A stretch of DNA of 64,000 nt. Source: Pseudomonadota bacterium (GTDB taxonomy: Bacteria > Pseudomonadota > Gammaproteobacteria > Burkholderiales > Burkholderiaceae_C). Numbering within the stretch: the first letter of the stretch is position 1; the number at the start of each line of letters is the position of its first letter. Location: positions 1 through 64,000 of the forward strand of contig JAKOYD010000164.1 of assembly GCA_029780695.1 (NCBI GenBank). The letters are read 5' to 3'. Under the pieces are notes generated by a model. That model saw nothing but the letters and a program-made list of their open reading frames with translations. It did no database searches and had not been told where the DNA came from. Below, piece by piece: positions 8,406 through 18,601 of this stretch. The position numbers were made by a program, and so were the translations under genes.

Positions 8406-8895
8406 GATATCCCTTCCGCTGCGCTTGCTCATGCCCTTCGACAAGCTCAGGGCGAACGGTTTGAGGTGGAACTACGCCGGCTTTTTTCAGATATTGCAAC
8501 ACCGAGCACGAACCTCAAAGATATCCAATCCGCTGCGCTTGCTCATGCCCTTCGACAAGCTCAGGGCGAACGGTTTGAGGTGGAACTGCACCGGCTTTTT
8601 TCAGATATTGCAACACCGAGCACGAACCTCAAAGATATCCGATCCACTGCGCTTGCTCGTGCCCTTCGACAAGCTCAGGGCGAACGGTTTGAGGTGGAAC
8701 TGCACCGGCTTTTTTCAGATATTCAACATCGAGCACAAACTTGAAAAATATCCAATCCGCTGTGCTTGTTCATGCCCTTCGACAAGCTCAGGGCGAACGG
8801 TTTGAGCTGGATATCCATTCCGCTGCGCTTGCTCATGCCCGTCCGCAAGCTCCGGAGCGAACGGTTTGAGGTGGAATTGCAACGGCTTTTTTCAA
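8406..8895 (+). repeat. Tandem array of ~114-bp units containing TTCGACAAGCTCAGG
   Basis: Units begin near 8406, 8520, 8634 and 8747 (periods 114, 114, 113) and a shortened one at 8810. Each contains the dispersed TTCGACAAGCTCAGG element and a GGCTTTTTTCAGATATT segment. The last unit runs directly into the pdeM start, where TTTTTTCAAATG replaces TTTTTTCAGATA. Short frames across the array differ from unit to unit and are not genes. With the repeat at 8310-8360, this accounts for most of the 642-bp gap between helicase and pdeM. Confidence 0.9.
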
Positions 8896-9612
8896 ATGAC
8901 CGACCCTACACCCCTCACCCCTACCCACTCCCGCACGCGTGAGCGGGAGCCAAACCGCGCCTGCGTCATCGAAGTCAGTGGCGAATCGATCGAACTGCGC
9001 GCCGACAAAACCGCCTTCTGGCCCGCCCAGCGCACCTTGTTCGTCGCCGACGCCCACGTGGGCAAGGCCGCCGTGTTCCGCGCGCGCGGGCTGCCCGTGC
9101 CAGAGGCGACGACGGACGAAACGCTGGCCGCGCTGGCGCAGGCACTGGCCGACACCGGCGCCACGCACCTGGTGCTGCTGGGCGACTTTTTGCACGCGCG
9201 CGAGGCGCAGCACCCCGCCGTGCTGGGCGCGTTGAGCGACTGGCGTGCGCGCCATGCGACGCTGGCCGTGACACTGGTGCGCGGCAACCACGACCGGCAC
9301 GCGGGCGATCCACCGCCTGATCTGGCCATGGCGTTGGCGGACGAGCCGCTGAGGCTGGGCGCGCTGGCCGCCTGCCACCACCCGCAGCGCCTGCCCGGCG
9401 CCACGGTGCTGGCGGGCCACGTGCATCCGGTGATCGGCCTGGCCGGGCCTGGCCGCGACGGGCTGCGACTGCCCTGCTTTCACCACGCGCCGGGCCTGCT
9501 GGTGCTGCCGGCCTTCGGCGCCTTCACGGGCGGGCAGCGCGTGGCACCCGCGCCGGGCGAGCGCTGCTACGCCGTGGGCGCGGGCCGCGTGTGGCCGGTG
9601 GGCGTGGGCTGA
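8896..9612 (+). CDS. pdeM: Ligase-associated metallophosphoesterase
   Basis: A 238-residue calcineurin-like phosphoesterase, the third member of the ligase-helicase cluster. Metal-binding motifs are DAHVGK, GDFLHA, GNHDR and GHVHP. Family members act on phosphodiester or phosphomonoester DNA ends in vitro; the cellular substrate is not evident here. The start at 8896 lies at the edge of a tandem repeat array with no good ribosome-binding site, and about residues 5-17 (Pro/Thr/Arg-rich) come from a CTCTCCC-type repeat, so the first ~20 residues are probably not ancestral. The family-like sequence begins at about residue 18. Confidence 0.92.
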   Translation: MTDPTPLTPTHSRTREREPNRACVIEVSGESIELRADKTAFWPAQRTLFVADAHVGKAAVFRARGLPVPEATTDETLAALAQALADTGATHLVLLGDFLHAREAQHPAVLGALSDWRARHATLAVTLVRGNHDRHAGDPPPDLAMALADEPLRLGALAACHHPQRLPGATVLAGHVHPVIGLAGPGRDGLRLPCFHHAPGLLVLPAFGAFTGGQRVAPAPGERCYAVGAGRVWPVGVG

Positions 9613-9637
9613 TCACCGCCCGCGCCGTGCGCTGGCG

Positions 9638-10999
9638 TCAGCGCCCCATTTCCTTCAGGTAGGTGTTGCGCGCCGCGACCGCCGTGCCGGTGAAGTCGGT
9701 GAACACGCCATCGACGCCAGCGCGCAAGTACGGCAGGTATTCCTTGGCCGGGTCGCCGCCAAAGGCGCCGGCCAGGTACTTGGCCTCATTGCGGAAGGTG
9801 TAGACGTGCACGAACAAGCCGGCCTTGTGCGCGTCGGCAATCACGCTGTTGGGCGTGACGCTGTTCACGTCGGCCAGCTTGCCCTTGTAGCCGGCGGTGG
9901 TGGGCCACGGGTTGACCTGCAGCTTCATCACCTCGGGCTTCCAGGGGCCGATGCCGTCGGCGTACTGCTTGATCTCGGCCAGCGCGGCGGGCTTGAACAT
10001 CTCGCCAAACATGCGGCCGTCGCCGGCCAGCGTCCAGCTGTACGGGCGCCCGCTGACGAAGTTGTCGGAGTCGTCGGTGACGTAAATCATTTCGCCGGTT
10101 TTGTAGTCGACCGCGTTGCCGTCGATCAGCTGCACCGCCTTGCCCTTGTAGCCGGCGCTGCGCAGGTACTTCAGGCTGGGCGGATCGAAGCTCTGCACGA
10201 ACAGGGCGGCATCTTTGCTGTTGAGGTTGTTGGCGTTGATGACCTTGAGTACCGCGTCCTCGAACGGCTGCGTGCCGGGGCAGCCGTTGGCGCGCGCCTG
10301 GGCGTTGTTCCAGTAGGGGTTCTTGGTTTCGGGGTAGACCGAAATGGCGCGGCCCGTCGCCTTGGACTTGGCCTTGGCGATGTCGATCACTTCCTGAAAG
10401 CTGACGATGGGCAGCTTGCCGTTGTAGGTGGTGGGACGCTGGTCGCGCGCATCGTAGGTGGTGCCGTTGATGCCCCACTGGCGCAGTTCGGCCAGGGTGA
10501 AGTCGGTGATCGACCAGTCGCCGGTGTGGTCTTCGCCATCCACCACCAGCGACTTCAGCACCGACTTGGGGTCGGCCGGGTTGGTCAGATCGCTCAAATA
10601 CGTGGCCGGGCCGCCGTATTTGGCCACGTCGTATTTCACCGCCACCGCCACGCCCGGCACGGTGCGCTTGCGCGCCGCTACCTCGGGCACCTTGGCCGCC
10701 ACTTCGGCGATGTTGGTGTTGTCGCTCAGCCAGGGGTTGTGGCGCGCCACCACCACGCAATCCTTGGTCAGGTGCAGGTCCAGCTCCAGCGAATCGCCGC
10801 CGGCATCGGCCGCCGCCTCGTAGGCCATCTGCGTCTCTTCAGGGTACAGGCCCGGCAGGCCGCGGTGCGAAATGACCAGCGGCGCCTTGCCGTCGAGCGT
10901 GGGCAGATCGTTGTCGTCGCCGCCGCAGGCCGCCAGCGCCGCCGCGCCCGCCACGGCGGTGATGATCCATCCCTTGTGAAATACCTTGCGTGCGCGCAT
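9638..10999 (-). CDS. Glycerophosphodiester phosphodiesterase lipoprotein
   Basis: A 453-residue enzyme hydrolysing glycerophosphodiesters to glycerol 3-phosphate and an alcohol. The lipoprotein signal is LAAC with Cys25, so it is probably anchored in the envelope. The GDPD core begins ISHRG (His45), followed by ELDLH, the usual metal-binding Glu/Asp. The C-terminus has DGVFTDF, the end of the TIM barrel. I chose the ATG at 10999 because GGAGGGG precedes it; the open frame upstream has no signal sequence. It is longer than cytosolic UgpQ and closer in size to periplasmic GlpQ-type enzymes. It stands alone, convergent with pdeM. Confidence 0.9.
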   Translation of the reverse strand: MRARKVFHKGWIITAVAGAAALAACGGDDNDLPTLDGKAPLVISHRGLPGLYPEETQMAYEAAADAGGDSLELDLHLTKDCVVVARHNPWLSDNTNIAEVAAKVPEVAARKRTVPGVAVAVKYDVAKYGGPATYLSDLTNPADPKSVLKSLVVDGEDHTGDWSITDFTLAELRQWGINGTTYDARDQRPTTYNGKLPIVSFQEVIDIAKAKSKATGRAISVYPETKNPYWNNAQARANGCPGTQPFEDAVLKVINANNLNSKDAALFVQSFDPPSLKYLRSAGYKGKAVQLIDGNAVDYKTGEMIYVTDDSDNFVSGRPYSWTLAGDGRMFGEMFKPAALAEIKQYADGIGPWKPEVMKLQVNPWPTTAGYKGKLADVNSVTPNSVIADAHKAGLFVHVYTFRNEAKYLAGAFGGDPAKEYLPYLRAGVDGVFTDFTGTAVAARNTYLKEMGR

Positions 11000-11154
11000 G
11001 AAAACCCCTCCAGTGATCAGATGTGGCCGCCGCGAACCGCGGCGGTGCACCACTGTATGAACGAAATATGGCAACTTCGTGATGGTGCATGGCCCGCGCC
11101 AGGCGCGCCTGGGCGCGCCAAAGGCCGCGGCGGCGCGGCGCAGCCCGCGCGGGC

Positions 11155-11215
11155 TTATTTATTGATAGCACCAAGTCATTGCGTGAAGCGCGCACAGCCC
11201 CGCTTTTGACCGCTC
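11155..11215 (+). repeat. ATAGC-type repeat in the GDPD/MFS divergent gap
   Basis: A diverged copy (TATTTATTGATAGC, then GCGTGAAGCGCG). Just upstream a GCCCGCGCGGGC palindrome is followed by TTATTTATT. The 286-bp divergent gap (11000-11285) should hold both promoters; no clear -35/-10 pair stands out. Confidence 0.5.
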
Positions 11216-11285
11216 CCGTCGTGACACCGGCGCGCGGCCACCGCGCCGGCCAACGCCGCCTCACCCACTCTGCTAGGCTTGCTGC

Positions 11286-12554
11286 GTGACTTTTTCTCGC
11301 GCCGCGCCTCCCCTGCCCGACCCTGCCGCTCCGCCCGTGCGCGCCGCCAGCATGTCGCCCGCGCTGGTGGTGGTGATGCTGGCCCTGTTGCTGGGCATTC
11401 AGCCCATCACCACCGACGTCTACCTGCCCGCGCTGCCGGCTTTGCAGGCCGATTTCGGCGCGACCATGTCGCAGGTGCAGATGACGTTTGCCGCGCTGCT
11501 GCTGGCGTTTGGCACGTCGCAGCTGGTGTGGGGCCCGCTGTCAGACCGCTTTGGCCGCCGGCCGGTGCTGCTGGCGGGCATGGGCGCGTACGTGGTGGCG
11601 TCGGTGGCCTGCGTGGTGGCGCCGGGCATGGACTGGCTGATCGCCGCGCGCGTCGCGCAGGGCGCGGCCATGGGCGCGGCGGTGATGGGCGCGCGCGCCG
11701 TGGTGCGCGATCTGTACCAGCCGCTGGAAGCGGCCCGCGTCATGTCCAAGGGCCTGTCGGGCCTGGGCGTGATCGCCATCTGCTGCGCCCCGCTGGGCGG
11801 CCTGCTGACCGACGTGCTGCACTGGCGCGCGGCGATGGCGGTGCTGGTGGTGTTCGGCGTGGCCACCTTCGCGCTGCTGGCGCTGCGGTTTCGCGAAACC
11901 CTGACCCGCCGCAACCCCGACGCGCTGTCGCCCGGCACGCTGTGGCGTTCGTGGCGGCACATCGCGCGTCACCCGACCTTCGCCACCTACTGCCTGCTGT
12001 CCACGGGCTCGTACATGGCGCTGTTCACGTTTCTGGCCAGTTCGTCCTTCGTGCTGATCGAGGCGCTGGGCCTGTCGCGCACGGCCTATGGCGCGGTGAT
12101 GGCGGCCGGCTCGGTGGTCTACATCGCGGGCACCATGGCCTGCCGCCGCCTGCTGGTGCGCTGGAACCTCCGGCGCGCGGTGTTCGCCGCCGGCTGGGTG
12201 ACCTTCGCGGCCGGCGTGCTGATGGCGGCACTGGCATGGATCGGCTGGGGCCAGCCGTGGTACGGCGCCTGGGCGGTGGTGCTGCCGCAATGGCTGTTTC
12301 TGCTGGCGCATGGGGTGCACCAGCCGGTCGGCCAGAGCGGCGCGGTGGCGCCGTTTCCGCACATGGCGGGCGCGGCGTCGGCGCTCAACGGCTTCGTGAT
12401 GATGGCGGTGGCCTTCCCCATGGGGCTGTGGCTGGGCCGCGCCATGGACGGCACGGCGCGCCCACTGGCTTATGGCTTTCTGCTGTGGTGCACGGTGATC
12501 GCCGTCACGGCCTGGACGCTGGTGCAAAAACATGGCGAACCGGCCCGGCACTGA
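11286..12554 (+). CDS. Bcr/CflA-family MFS multidrug efflux transporter
   Basis: A 422-residue inner-membrane transporter with about 12 hydrophobic segments. The Bcr/CflA signature is clear: [12 protein letters not shown] at the end of the first helix, the loop 2-3 motif [14 protein letters not shown], and [10 protein letters not shown] in the fourth segment. Family members export drugs such as bicyclomycin, chloramphenicol or sulfonamides by proton antiport; the substrate here is unknown. The start is a GTG; an ATG 66 bp inside is an alternative just before the first helix. The stop is 1 bp before miaA, so the two are probably co-transcribed. Confidence 0.9.
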   Translation: MTFSRAAPPLPDPAAPPVRAASMSPALVVVMLALLLGIQPITTDVYLPALPALQADFGATMSQVQMTFAALLLAFGTSQLVWGPLSDRFGRRPVLLAGMGAYVVASVACVVAPGMDWLIAARVAQGAAMGAAVMGARAVVRDLYQPLEAARVMSKGLSGLGVIAICCAPLGGLLTDVLHWRAAMAVLVVFGVATFALLALRFRETLTRRNPDALSPGTLWRSWRHIARHPTFATYCLLSTGSYMALFTFLASSSFVLIEALGLSRTAYGAVMAAGSVVYIAGTMACRRLLVRWNLRRAVFAAGWVTFAAGVLMAALAWIGWGQPWYGAWAVVLPQWLFLLAHGVHQPVGQSGAVAPFPHMAGAASALNGFVMMAVAFPMGLWLGRAMDGTARPLAYGFLLWCTVIAVTAWTLVQKHGEPARH

Positions 12555-12555
12555 C

Positions 12556-13512
12556 ATGACAAAGCCGACCGGCGCCAACGCCCCGACCACGCCCCTGTGC
12601 ATCGCCGGCCCCACCGCCAGCGGCAAGAGCGCGGTCGCCCTGGCACTGGCCGCACGCGTGCCGGCCGAAATCATCAGCGTCGATTCGGCGCTGGTCTACC
12701 GTGGCATGGACGTTGGCACCGCCAAGCCCACGCCGGCCGAGCGCGCGGCCGTGCCGCACCACCTGATCGACATCCGCGATCCGCGCCAGGCCTACAGCGC
12801 GGCCGAATTCGTGCGCGACGCGCGGCGATTGATCGACGACATCCGTGCACGCGGGCGTCTGCCGCTGCTGGTGGGCGGCACCATGCTGTACTTCAAGGCG
12901 CTGTTCGACGGCCTGGACGCGCTGCCAGCCGCCGACCCCGCGGTGCGCCAGCAGATCGAGCAGCGCGCCGCGCGCGACGGCTGGCCCGCGCTGCACGCCG
13001 AACTGGCGCGCGTCGACCCCGCCACCGCCGCCCGCCTGGCGCCGGCCGACAGCCAGCGCATCCAGCGCGCGCTGGAAGTGTGGCAGTTGACGGGCCAGCC
13101 GCTGTCGGCGCTGCAAACTACAAAAACCATAGCTGGTCGCGCTGACATGGCAAGCGCTGGCGTGCTTTTTTCGTTAGAACCCGCGGACCGCGCCTGGCTG
13201 CACGAACGCATCGCGCGCCGCTTTGACGACATGCTGGCGGCGGGCCTGGTCGACGAAGTGGCGGCCTTGCGCGCGCGCGGCGACCTGTCGCCGGACCTGC
13301 CCTCGATGCGCTGCGTGGGTTATCGCCAGGTGTGGGACACGCTGGACGGCCGCCAGCCGGCCGACACCCTGCGCGAGCGCGGCATCGCCGCCACCCGCCA
13401 GCTGGCCAAGCGCCAGCTGACCTGGCTGCGCGGCATGCCCGAACGGCGCGTCATCGTCGCCGATTCACCCGGCGCCACCGACGCGTTGTTGGCCGCCGCC
13501 GGGGTGCGATGA
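12556..13512 (+). CDS. miaA: tRNA dimethylallyltransferase
   Basis: A 318-residue enzyme that transfers a dimethylallyl group to A37 of tRNAs reading UNN codons. The P-loop GPTASGKS is at about residues 17-24, followed by [19 protein letters not shown], highly typical of Mia[16 protein letters not shown] and the C-terminal [12 protein letters not shown] are also present. The start at 12556 follows the MFS stop by 1 bp. A dispersed repeat is read in frame after QPLSALQ, in a region where family members vary. Length is normal for the family. Confidence 0.96.
   Translation: MTKPTGANAPTTPLCIAGPTASGKSAVALALAARVPAEIISVDSALVYRGMDVGTAKPTPAERAAVPHHLIDIRDPRQAYSAAEFVRDARRLIDDIRARGRLPLLVGGTMLYFKALFDGLDALPAADPAVRQQIEQRAARDGWPALHAELARVDPATAARLAPADSQRIQRALEVWQLTGQPLSALQTTKTIAGRADMASAGVLFSLEPADRAWLHERIARRFDDMLAAGLVDEVAALRARGDLSPDLPSMRCVGYRQVWDTLDGRQPADTLRERGIAATRQLAKRQLTWLRGMPERRVIVADSPGATDALLAAAGVR
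13115..13175 (+). repeat. ATAGC-type repeat inside miaA
   Basis: A good copy: ACCATAGCTGG, CAAGCGCTGGCG, then a TTTTTT edge. It encodes the stretch after LSALQ and causes no frameshift. Confidence 0.7.
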
Positions 13513-13706
13513 CCGCCTCGGCGCGGCCGGCAAACGGGCGCTGGACCGGACTTTACGCAGCTTTACCTCTGCCCGCGCACGCGCAAGCCACGATCTGCGC
13601 GGAAGATTCAGCCGATTGAAATCACGCCACCAGATCATCGCCCCGCCTTGCTGAATGGACGGCCTGCGGTGCCGCGGCGCACACACAAAGACGAAGGAAA
13701 AGACCC

Positions 13707-15584
13707 ATGGGAAGCTTCGATCCTCATCCGGTGGCGCCGCGCGCGCTTTGCGATGAACCCGCGCCGCCGGCACGACAACCGCACGGCCAGGATGCCACCG
13801 ACCTGCCACCGCTTGCGTCGCCCCGCCCGCTCGCGCCCGCCGTGGGCGGCCTGTCGGTGCTGATGTCGGCGGTGCTGGCCGCCTGCGGTGGCGGCAGCGA
13901 CACGGCGCCTGCGCCTGCACCCACGCCTGCGCCTGGACCTGCGCCCACGCCGTCGCCGAGCCCCACTCCCGCGCCTGCGCCCACCCCGGCGCCCACGCCG
14001 GCGCCGGCGCCGAGCCCCACCCCGGCGCCAGCGCCCATCGCCCCCGCCGAGGCCGCGCGCTTTCTGCAGCAGGCGCAGTTCTCGTGCAGCGACGCGGACG
14101 TGGCGCAAGTGCAATCGCAGGGTTACGCTGCCTGGCTGGACACGCAGATGAACGTGCCCATATCGACCAGCGGCTGGGACTGGCTGATGGCGCAGGGCTA
14201 CAACCGCGTCGATGTGGTCTTCAACGGCCAGTACACCGATTTCATGGTCTGGAACCAGCTGATCACCGCGCCCGACGCGCTGCGCAAGCGCCTGGCGCTG
14301 GCCTGGTCGGAAATCATGGTGGTGTCGGCCGTGGGCATCGACGGCGAATCGCCCTCGTTCGCCATGGCGGCGTACTGGGACGTGCTGAACGCCCACGTGT
14401 TTGGCAACTACCGCCAGTTGCTGGAGGCCGTCACGCTCAACCCGGCCATGGGCAGCTACCTGAACATGCGCGGCAGCTTGAAGGAAGACCCGGCCACCGG
14501 CCGCCACCCCGACGAAAACTACGCGCGCGAGGTGATGCAGCTGTTTTCCATCGGCCTGGTGCAGCTCAATGCCGATGGAAGCGCCACGCTCAACGCGGCC
14601 GGCCAGCCGCTCTACACCTACGGGCCGGCCGACGTGACTGGGCTGGCGCGCGTGTTCACCGGCTACAACTGGGACACCACGGGCCACGTGCGCGCCACCA
14701 ACCCACTGAAGTTTCGCAACCCGATGACGGTCACCGCCAGCAAGCATTCGACGCTGGAAGCCAGCTTTCTGGGCGTCACCGTGCCGGCCGGCACGCCGGC
14801 CGACCAGGCGCTGAAAACCGCGCTGGACGCGCTGCACAACCACCCCAACACCGGCCCCTTCATTGCGCGGCAGCTGATACAGCGCCTGGTGACCAGCGCG
14901 CCCAGCCCGGCCTACGTCGGCCGCGTGGCCGCCGCGTTTGCCAACAACGGCGCTGGCGTGCGCGGCGATCTGCGCGCCGTCACCAAGGCGGTGCTGCTCG
15001 ACCCCGAGGCGCGCACCGACCCCGCGCAAGCGGCGCCCGGCTGGGGCAAGCTGCGCGAGCCCATCGTCCGCTGCGTGCAGTGGGCACGCACCTTCGGCGC
15101 CACGTCGAACGACGGCACCTGGATGGTGTACGACCAGTCCAACCCATCCACCGCGCTGGGCCAGAGCCCGCTGCGCAGCCCATCGGTGTTCAACTTCTTC
15201 CGCCCCGGCTACGTGCCGCCCGGCACGGCGCTGGCGGCCAGCGGGCAAACGGCGCCCGAGTTCCAGATCACCAACGAAAACTCGGTGGCTGGCTACGTCA
15301 ACTTCATGCAGAACGTCATCGCCTACGGGCTGTATGGCAGCAGCACCAGCAAGGTCTGGGTGAGCAGCTACACGGCCGAGCTGGCGCTGGTGGCCGACCC
15401 GGCGGCGCTGGTGAATCGGCTCAACCTGTTGCTGGCGGCCGGGCAGTTGTCCAGCGCCACCGTGGCCACCATCCGCGACGCCATCGCCAGCATCGGCGCC
15501 ACCACCGACGCCGGCAAGAACAACCGCGTGTGGGCCGCCATCCTGATGGTCATGGCCTGCCCCGAATACATCGTGCAGAAATAA
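13707..15584 (+). CDS. DUF1800 lipoprotein
   Basis: A 625-residue secreted protein with the DUF1800 domain. A lipobox VLAAC (Cys60) follows an unusually long N-terminal extension, then a Pro/Ala/Thr-rich linker of ~45 residues made of PAP and PTP repeats. The domain starts near residue 108 ([10 protein letters not shown]) and includes [18 protein letters not shown] and [11 protein letters not shown], strongly conserved in the family. AAGGAAAAG precedes the ATG. It is paired with the DUF1501 gene 13 bp downstream, the usual arrangement. The function of the pair is not established; a role at the cell surface or in the periplasm is likely from the signals. Confidence 0.9.
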   Translation: MGSFDPHPVAPRALCDEPAPPARQPHGQDATDLPPLASPRPLAPAVGGLSVLMSAVLAACGGGSDTAPAPAPTPAPGPAPTPSPSPTPAPAPTPAPTPAPAPSPTPAPAPIAPAEAARFLQQAQFSCSDADVAQVQSQGYAAWLDTQMNVPISTSGWDWLMAQGYNRVDVVFNGQYTDFMVWNQLITAPDALRKRLALAWSEIMVVSAVGIDGESPSFAMAAYWDVLNAHVFGNYRQLLEAVTLNPAMGSYLNMRGSLKEDPATGRHPDENYAREVMQLFSIGLVQLNADGSATLNAAGQPLYTYGPADVTGLARVFTGYNWDTTGHVRATNPLKFRNPMTVTASKHSTLEASFLGVTVPAGTPADQALKTALDALHNHPNTGPFIARQLIQRLVTSAPSPAYVGRVAAAFANNGAGVRGDLRAVTKAVLLDPEARTDPAQAAPGWGKLREPIVRCVQWARTFGATSNDGTWMVYDQSNPSTALGQSPLRSPSVFNFFRPGYVPPGTALAASGQTAPEFQITNENSVAGYVNFMQNVIAYGLYGSSTSKVWVSSYTAELALVADPAALVNRLNLLLAAGQLSSATVATIRDAIASIGATTDAGKNNRVWAAILMVMACPEYIVQK

Positions 15585-15597
15585 AGGACAGCGCCCC

Positions 15598-16977
15598 ATG
15601 ACCACGACTCATCAACCGGCGCGGCGCGCCTTTCTGCAACGCCTGGGCCAGCTGGGCCTGGCCGGCACCGCCACCCCCTGGGCGCTGAACCTGGCGGCCA
15701 TGGGCGAGGCAGCCGCCTTCACCGCCAACGACTACAAGGCGCTGGTGTGCGTCTTCCTCTACGGCGGCAACGACAACGGCAACACCCTTATCCCCTACGA
15801 CGCCGCGGGCCACGCCCAGTACGCCACGGTGCGCACCAACATGGCGCTGGCGCGCGACAGCCTGGCCGCCACCGCGCTCAGCCCTGCCACGGCGCTGGCC
15901 GGCGGCGTGCAATATGCGCTGGCACCTTCTTTGGCGCCTTTGAAGGCGTTGTTCGACAGCGGGCGGCTGGCGGTGCAACTCAACGTCGGCACGCTGGTGC
16001 AGCCGACCACGGTGGCGCAGTTCAAGGCGCAGTCGGTGCCGCTGCCGCCCAAGCTGTTTTCGCACAACGATCAGCAGTCGTACTGGCAAAGCTCGCGCGC
16101 CGAGGGCGCGGTGCGCGGCTGGGGCGGCGCGCTGGGCGACGTGGCGCTGGCCAGCAACGGCGGCTCGGTGTTTACCTGCATGTCGGTCACCGGCAACGCG
16201 GTGTTCCTGTCGGGCCAGAACGCACTGGCCTACCAGATGGGCAGCAGCGGCGCGATGGCCATCCGGGCCGCCACGGCGCCGCTGTACGGATCGGCCGCCT
16301 GCCAGAACGCGCTGCGCACGCTGATCACGCAGGCCCGCGCGCAGACGCTGGAAAACGAGTTCACACGCATCGTCAGTCGCTCGATCTCGTCGCAGGGCAC
16401 GTTGGCCAGCGCGCTGGGCAGCAGCCCCAATCTGGACGGCTTTTTCACCGACAACGGCACGCTGTCGCAGCAACTCAAGATGGTGGCGCGGCTGATCGCG
16501 GCGCGCGGCGCACTGGGGCTCAAGCGCCAGGTGTTCCTGGTGTCGCTGGGCGGCTTCGACACGCACGACGGTCTGCTGACGCGCCAACCACCGCTGCTGG
16601 CGCAGGTGGCGGCCGCGCTGACGGGTTTTCAGGCCGCCATCGACAGCCTGGGTCTGGCACCCAACGTGACGGCGTTCACCGCGTCCGACTTTGGCCGCAC
16701 GCTGACCTCCAACAGCGACGGCTCTGACCACGGCTGGGGCAGCACGCACTTCGTGCTGGGCGGCGCGGTCAAGGGCGCGGCCTTTTACGGCACGCCGCCC
16801 CAAATCGTCATCAATGGCCCCGACGACGTGGGTCAGGGCCGCCTGCTGCCCAGCACCGCGGTGGACCAGTACGCGGCCACGCTCGCGCGCTGGTTCGGCG
16901 TCAGCGACAGCGAACTGCCGCTGGTGATGCCCAACATCGTCAATTACGACAGCCGCAACCTCGGCTTCATGGGCTGA
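15598..16977 (+). CDS. DUF1501 protein with Tat signal
   Basis: A 459-residue exported protein. The N-terminus has a twin-arginine motif (RRAFLQRLG), so it should be exported folded by the Tat system. The DUF1501 domain is recognised from CVFLYGGNDNGNT near the start, SLGGFDTHDG in the middle and SDFGRTL, then SDHGWGSTHFVLGG, towards the end. These resemble alkaline-phosphatase or sulfatase-like metal sites, and His/Asp-rich positions are intact. It is co-transcribed with the DUF1800 gene upstream. Confidence 0.9.
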   Translation: MTTTHQPARRAFLQRLGQLGLAGTATPWALNLAAMGEAAAFTANDYKALVCVFLYGGNDNGNTLIPYDAAGHAQYATVRTNMALARDSLAATALSPATALAGGVQYALAPSLAPLKALFDSGRLAVQLNVGTLVQPTTVAQFKAQSVPLPPKLFSHNDQQSYWQSSRAEGAVRGWGGALGDVALASNGGSVFTCMSVTGNAVFLSGQNALAYQMGSSGAMAIRAATAPLYGSAACQNALRTLITQARAQTLENEFTRIVSRSISSQGTLASALGSSPNLDGFFTDNGTLSQQLKMVARLIAARGALGLKRQVFLVSLGGFDTHDGLLTRQPPLLAQVAAALTGFQAAIDSLGLAPNVTAFTASDFGRTLTSNSDGSDHGWGSTHFVLGGAVKGAAFYGTPPQIVINGPDDVGQGRLLPSTAVDQYAATLARWFGVSDSELPLVMPNIVNYDSRNLGFMG

Positions 16978-16985
16978 CCGGCGGT

Positions 16986-17417
16986 TTATTCAATCGTCAA
17001 GCGCTGGCCGCCGCTGGCCTGCTTCTTGGGCAACGTCAGCTGCAGCACGCCGTTTTCGCAGCGCGCCTTGGCGGCGGCCGAATCCACGTCCTGCGGCAGC
17101 TGAAAGCTGCGCGACACGGCGCCGTAGTAGCGCTCGGTGCGCAGCACCTTCTCGCCGGCGCCAGACTGCGTGTCTTGCTGCTTGATTTCGGCGCGCAGCG
17201 TGACCACGCTGCCGTCAATGGACACGTGAATGTCCTCCTTGGGCACGCCCGGCACTTCGGCCAGCACGGTGTAGGCGCCATCGGACTCCTTCACGTCGAT
17301 GCGGATCTGCGCCGCCGTCGGCAGCGGGTCGCCATGCAGCGGCTTGATGAAAAAGCCGGGGGCGAATTCCTTGAAAAAGTCGTCGAACAAGTTGCCGCGG
17401 GTGGGTGGATTGGCCAT
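16986..17417 (-). CDS. Hsp20/alpha-crystallin small heat-shock protein
   Basis: A 143-residue chaperone that holds unfolding proteins. The alpha-crystallin domain runs from about residue 40 to the end and includes YTVLAEVPGVPKEDIHVS and the ENGVLQLTLPK segment near the C-terminus. The start at 17417 is fixed by AAAGGAGA upstream. The C-terminal I-X-I/V anchor is weak (LTIE). It converges on the DUF1501 gene with only 8 bp between stops. No sigma-32-like promoter is obvious. Confidence 0.93.
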   Translation of the reverse strand: MANPPTRGNLFDDFFKEFAPGFFIKPLHGDPLPTAAQIRIDVKESDGAYTVLAEVPGVPKEDIHVSIDGSVVTLRAEIKQQDTQSGAGEKVLRTERYYGAVSRSFQLPQDVDSAAAKARCENGVLQLTLPKKQASGGQRLTIE

Positions 17418-17617
17418 GGTGAGTCTCCTTTCGGGGGTGACACGGCACGGTGCCGCTGTCCTTGCACATGACTGCCGGCGGCGCGATTTCAAGGGCACGC
17501 GGCTGGCCCGGCCCAGGCGGGGCGCCAGCGCGCAAAGCATGGGAAAATACGCGTTTTGCGGCGCCATCGCGCGCCGCCGTTTTCGGGGCCCGCCGCCCGC
17601 TGCTCTTCGCACAATCC

Positions 17618-18601
17618 ATGTCGTCCTCCCTGCACCCCATGCTCAACGTGGCCATCCGGGCCGCGCGCGCCGCTGGCGCCATCATCAACCGCGCCGCGCT
17701 CGACGTCGAGGCCGTGCGCATCTCGCAGAAGCAGGTCAACGACTTCGTCACCGAGGTCGACCACGCCAGCGAAAACGCCATCATCGACACGCTGCTGACC
17801 GCCTACCCCCACCACGGCATCCACGCCGAAGAATCGGGCACCACGCGCGGCAACCCGCATTCAGATCACGTCTGGATCATCGACCCGCTGGACGGCACCA
17901 CCAATTTCATCCACGGCTTTCCGGTCTATTGCGTCAGCATCGCGCTGGCCGTCAAGGGCCGCATCGAACAGGCCGTCGTCTACGACCCCACGCGCAACGA
18001 CCTGTTCACCGCCACGCGCGGGCGCGGCGCCTACCTGAACGACCGGCGCATCCGCGTCAGCAAGCGCACGCACCTGCCCGAATGTCTGATCGCCACCGGC
18101 TTTCCGTTCCGCAAGGGCGACGACTTCCCGACCTATCTGCAGATGATGAGCGACGTGATGCAGCGCACCGCCGGCCTGCGCCGCCCGGGCGCCGCCGCGC
18201 TCGACCTGGCCTACGTCGCCGCGGGCTTTACCGACGGCTTTTTTGAAACCGGGCTCAAGCCGTGGGACGTGGCCGCCGGCAGCCTGCTGGTGACCGAGGC
18301 CGGCGGCCTGATCGGCAACTTTGCCGGCGAGGCCGGCCACATCGACCAGCCCGAGTGCCTGGCCGCCAACCCGCGCGTGTATGCGCAGCTGGTGGCCATT
18401 CTGCGCAAATACTCTCGTTTTGATAGCGCCGTGCGCACATCGGATGAGCGCCGCGAGGTGGTTTCGCTTAAAAAACCGGCCGACGCCAGCGACGCCGCCT
18501 TCCAGGCCTGGGCAAGCGATGCCCCCGCCGCCACCGAGCCTGCCGCAGCGCCCAGAGAGCCTTCCGCGGCCCCCGCCGCCGAGCCGCCGCAGCAGCCGTG
18601 A
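17618..18601 (+). CDS. suhB: Inositol-1-monophosphatase
   Basis: A 327-residue Mg-dependent phosphatase of the SuhB type, which hydrolyses inositol monophosphate and, in E. coli, also associates with rRNA transcription complexes. Metal-binding motifs are [16 protein letters not shown] and the C-terminal [15 protein letters not shown]. The start at 17618 gives the [16 protein letters not shown]-terminus typical of the family. After about residue 268 comes a non-conserved tail that includes a dispersed repeat and an Ala/Pro/Glu-rich end. The stop overlaps the trmB start. Confidence 0.95.
   Translation: MSSSLHPMLNVAIRAARAAGAIINRAALDVEAVRISQKQVNDFVTEVDHASENAIIDTLLTAYPHHGIHAEESGTTRGNPHSDHVWIIDPLDGTTNFIHGFPVYCVSIALAVKGRIEQAVVYDPTRNDLFTATRGRGAYLNDRRIRVSKRTHLPECLIATGFPFRKGDDFPTYLQMMSDVMQRTAGLRRPGAAALDLAYVAAGFTDGFFETGLKPWDVAAGSLLVTEAGGLIGNFAGEAGHIDQPECLAANPRVYAQLVAILRKYSRFDSAVRTSDERREVVSLKKPADASDAAFQAWASDAPAATEPAAAPREPSAAPAAEPPQQP
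18411..18475 (+). repeat. ATAGC-type repeat in the suhB tail
   Basis: A diverged copy (TTTTGATAGC, GAGCGCC, then a TTT-rich edge). It lies where the conserved SuhB domain ends and the variable tail begins. Confidence 0.5.

Noticed and set aside
8425-8805. Two overlapping open frames across the 114-bp array
   Set aside because: They arise because 114 is a multiple of 3. The reading frames are repeats of a non-coding element and have no ribosome-binding site.
11142-11163. GCCCGCGCGGGC followed by TTATTTATT as a terminator
   Set aside because: It lies in a divergent promoter gap with no gene reading into it on the plus strand. The AT-rich part belongs to a dispersed repeat.
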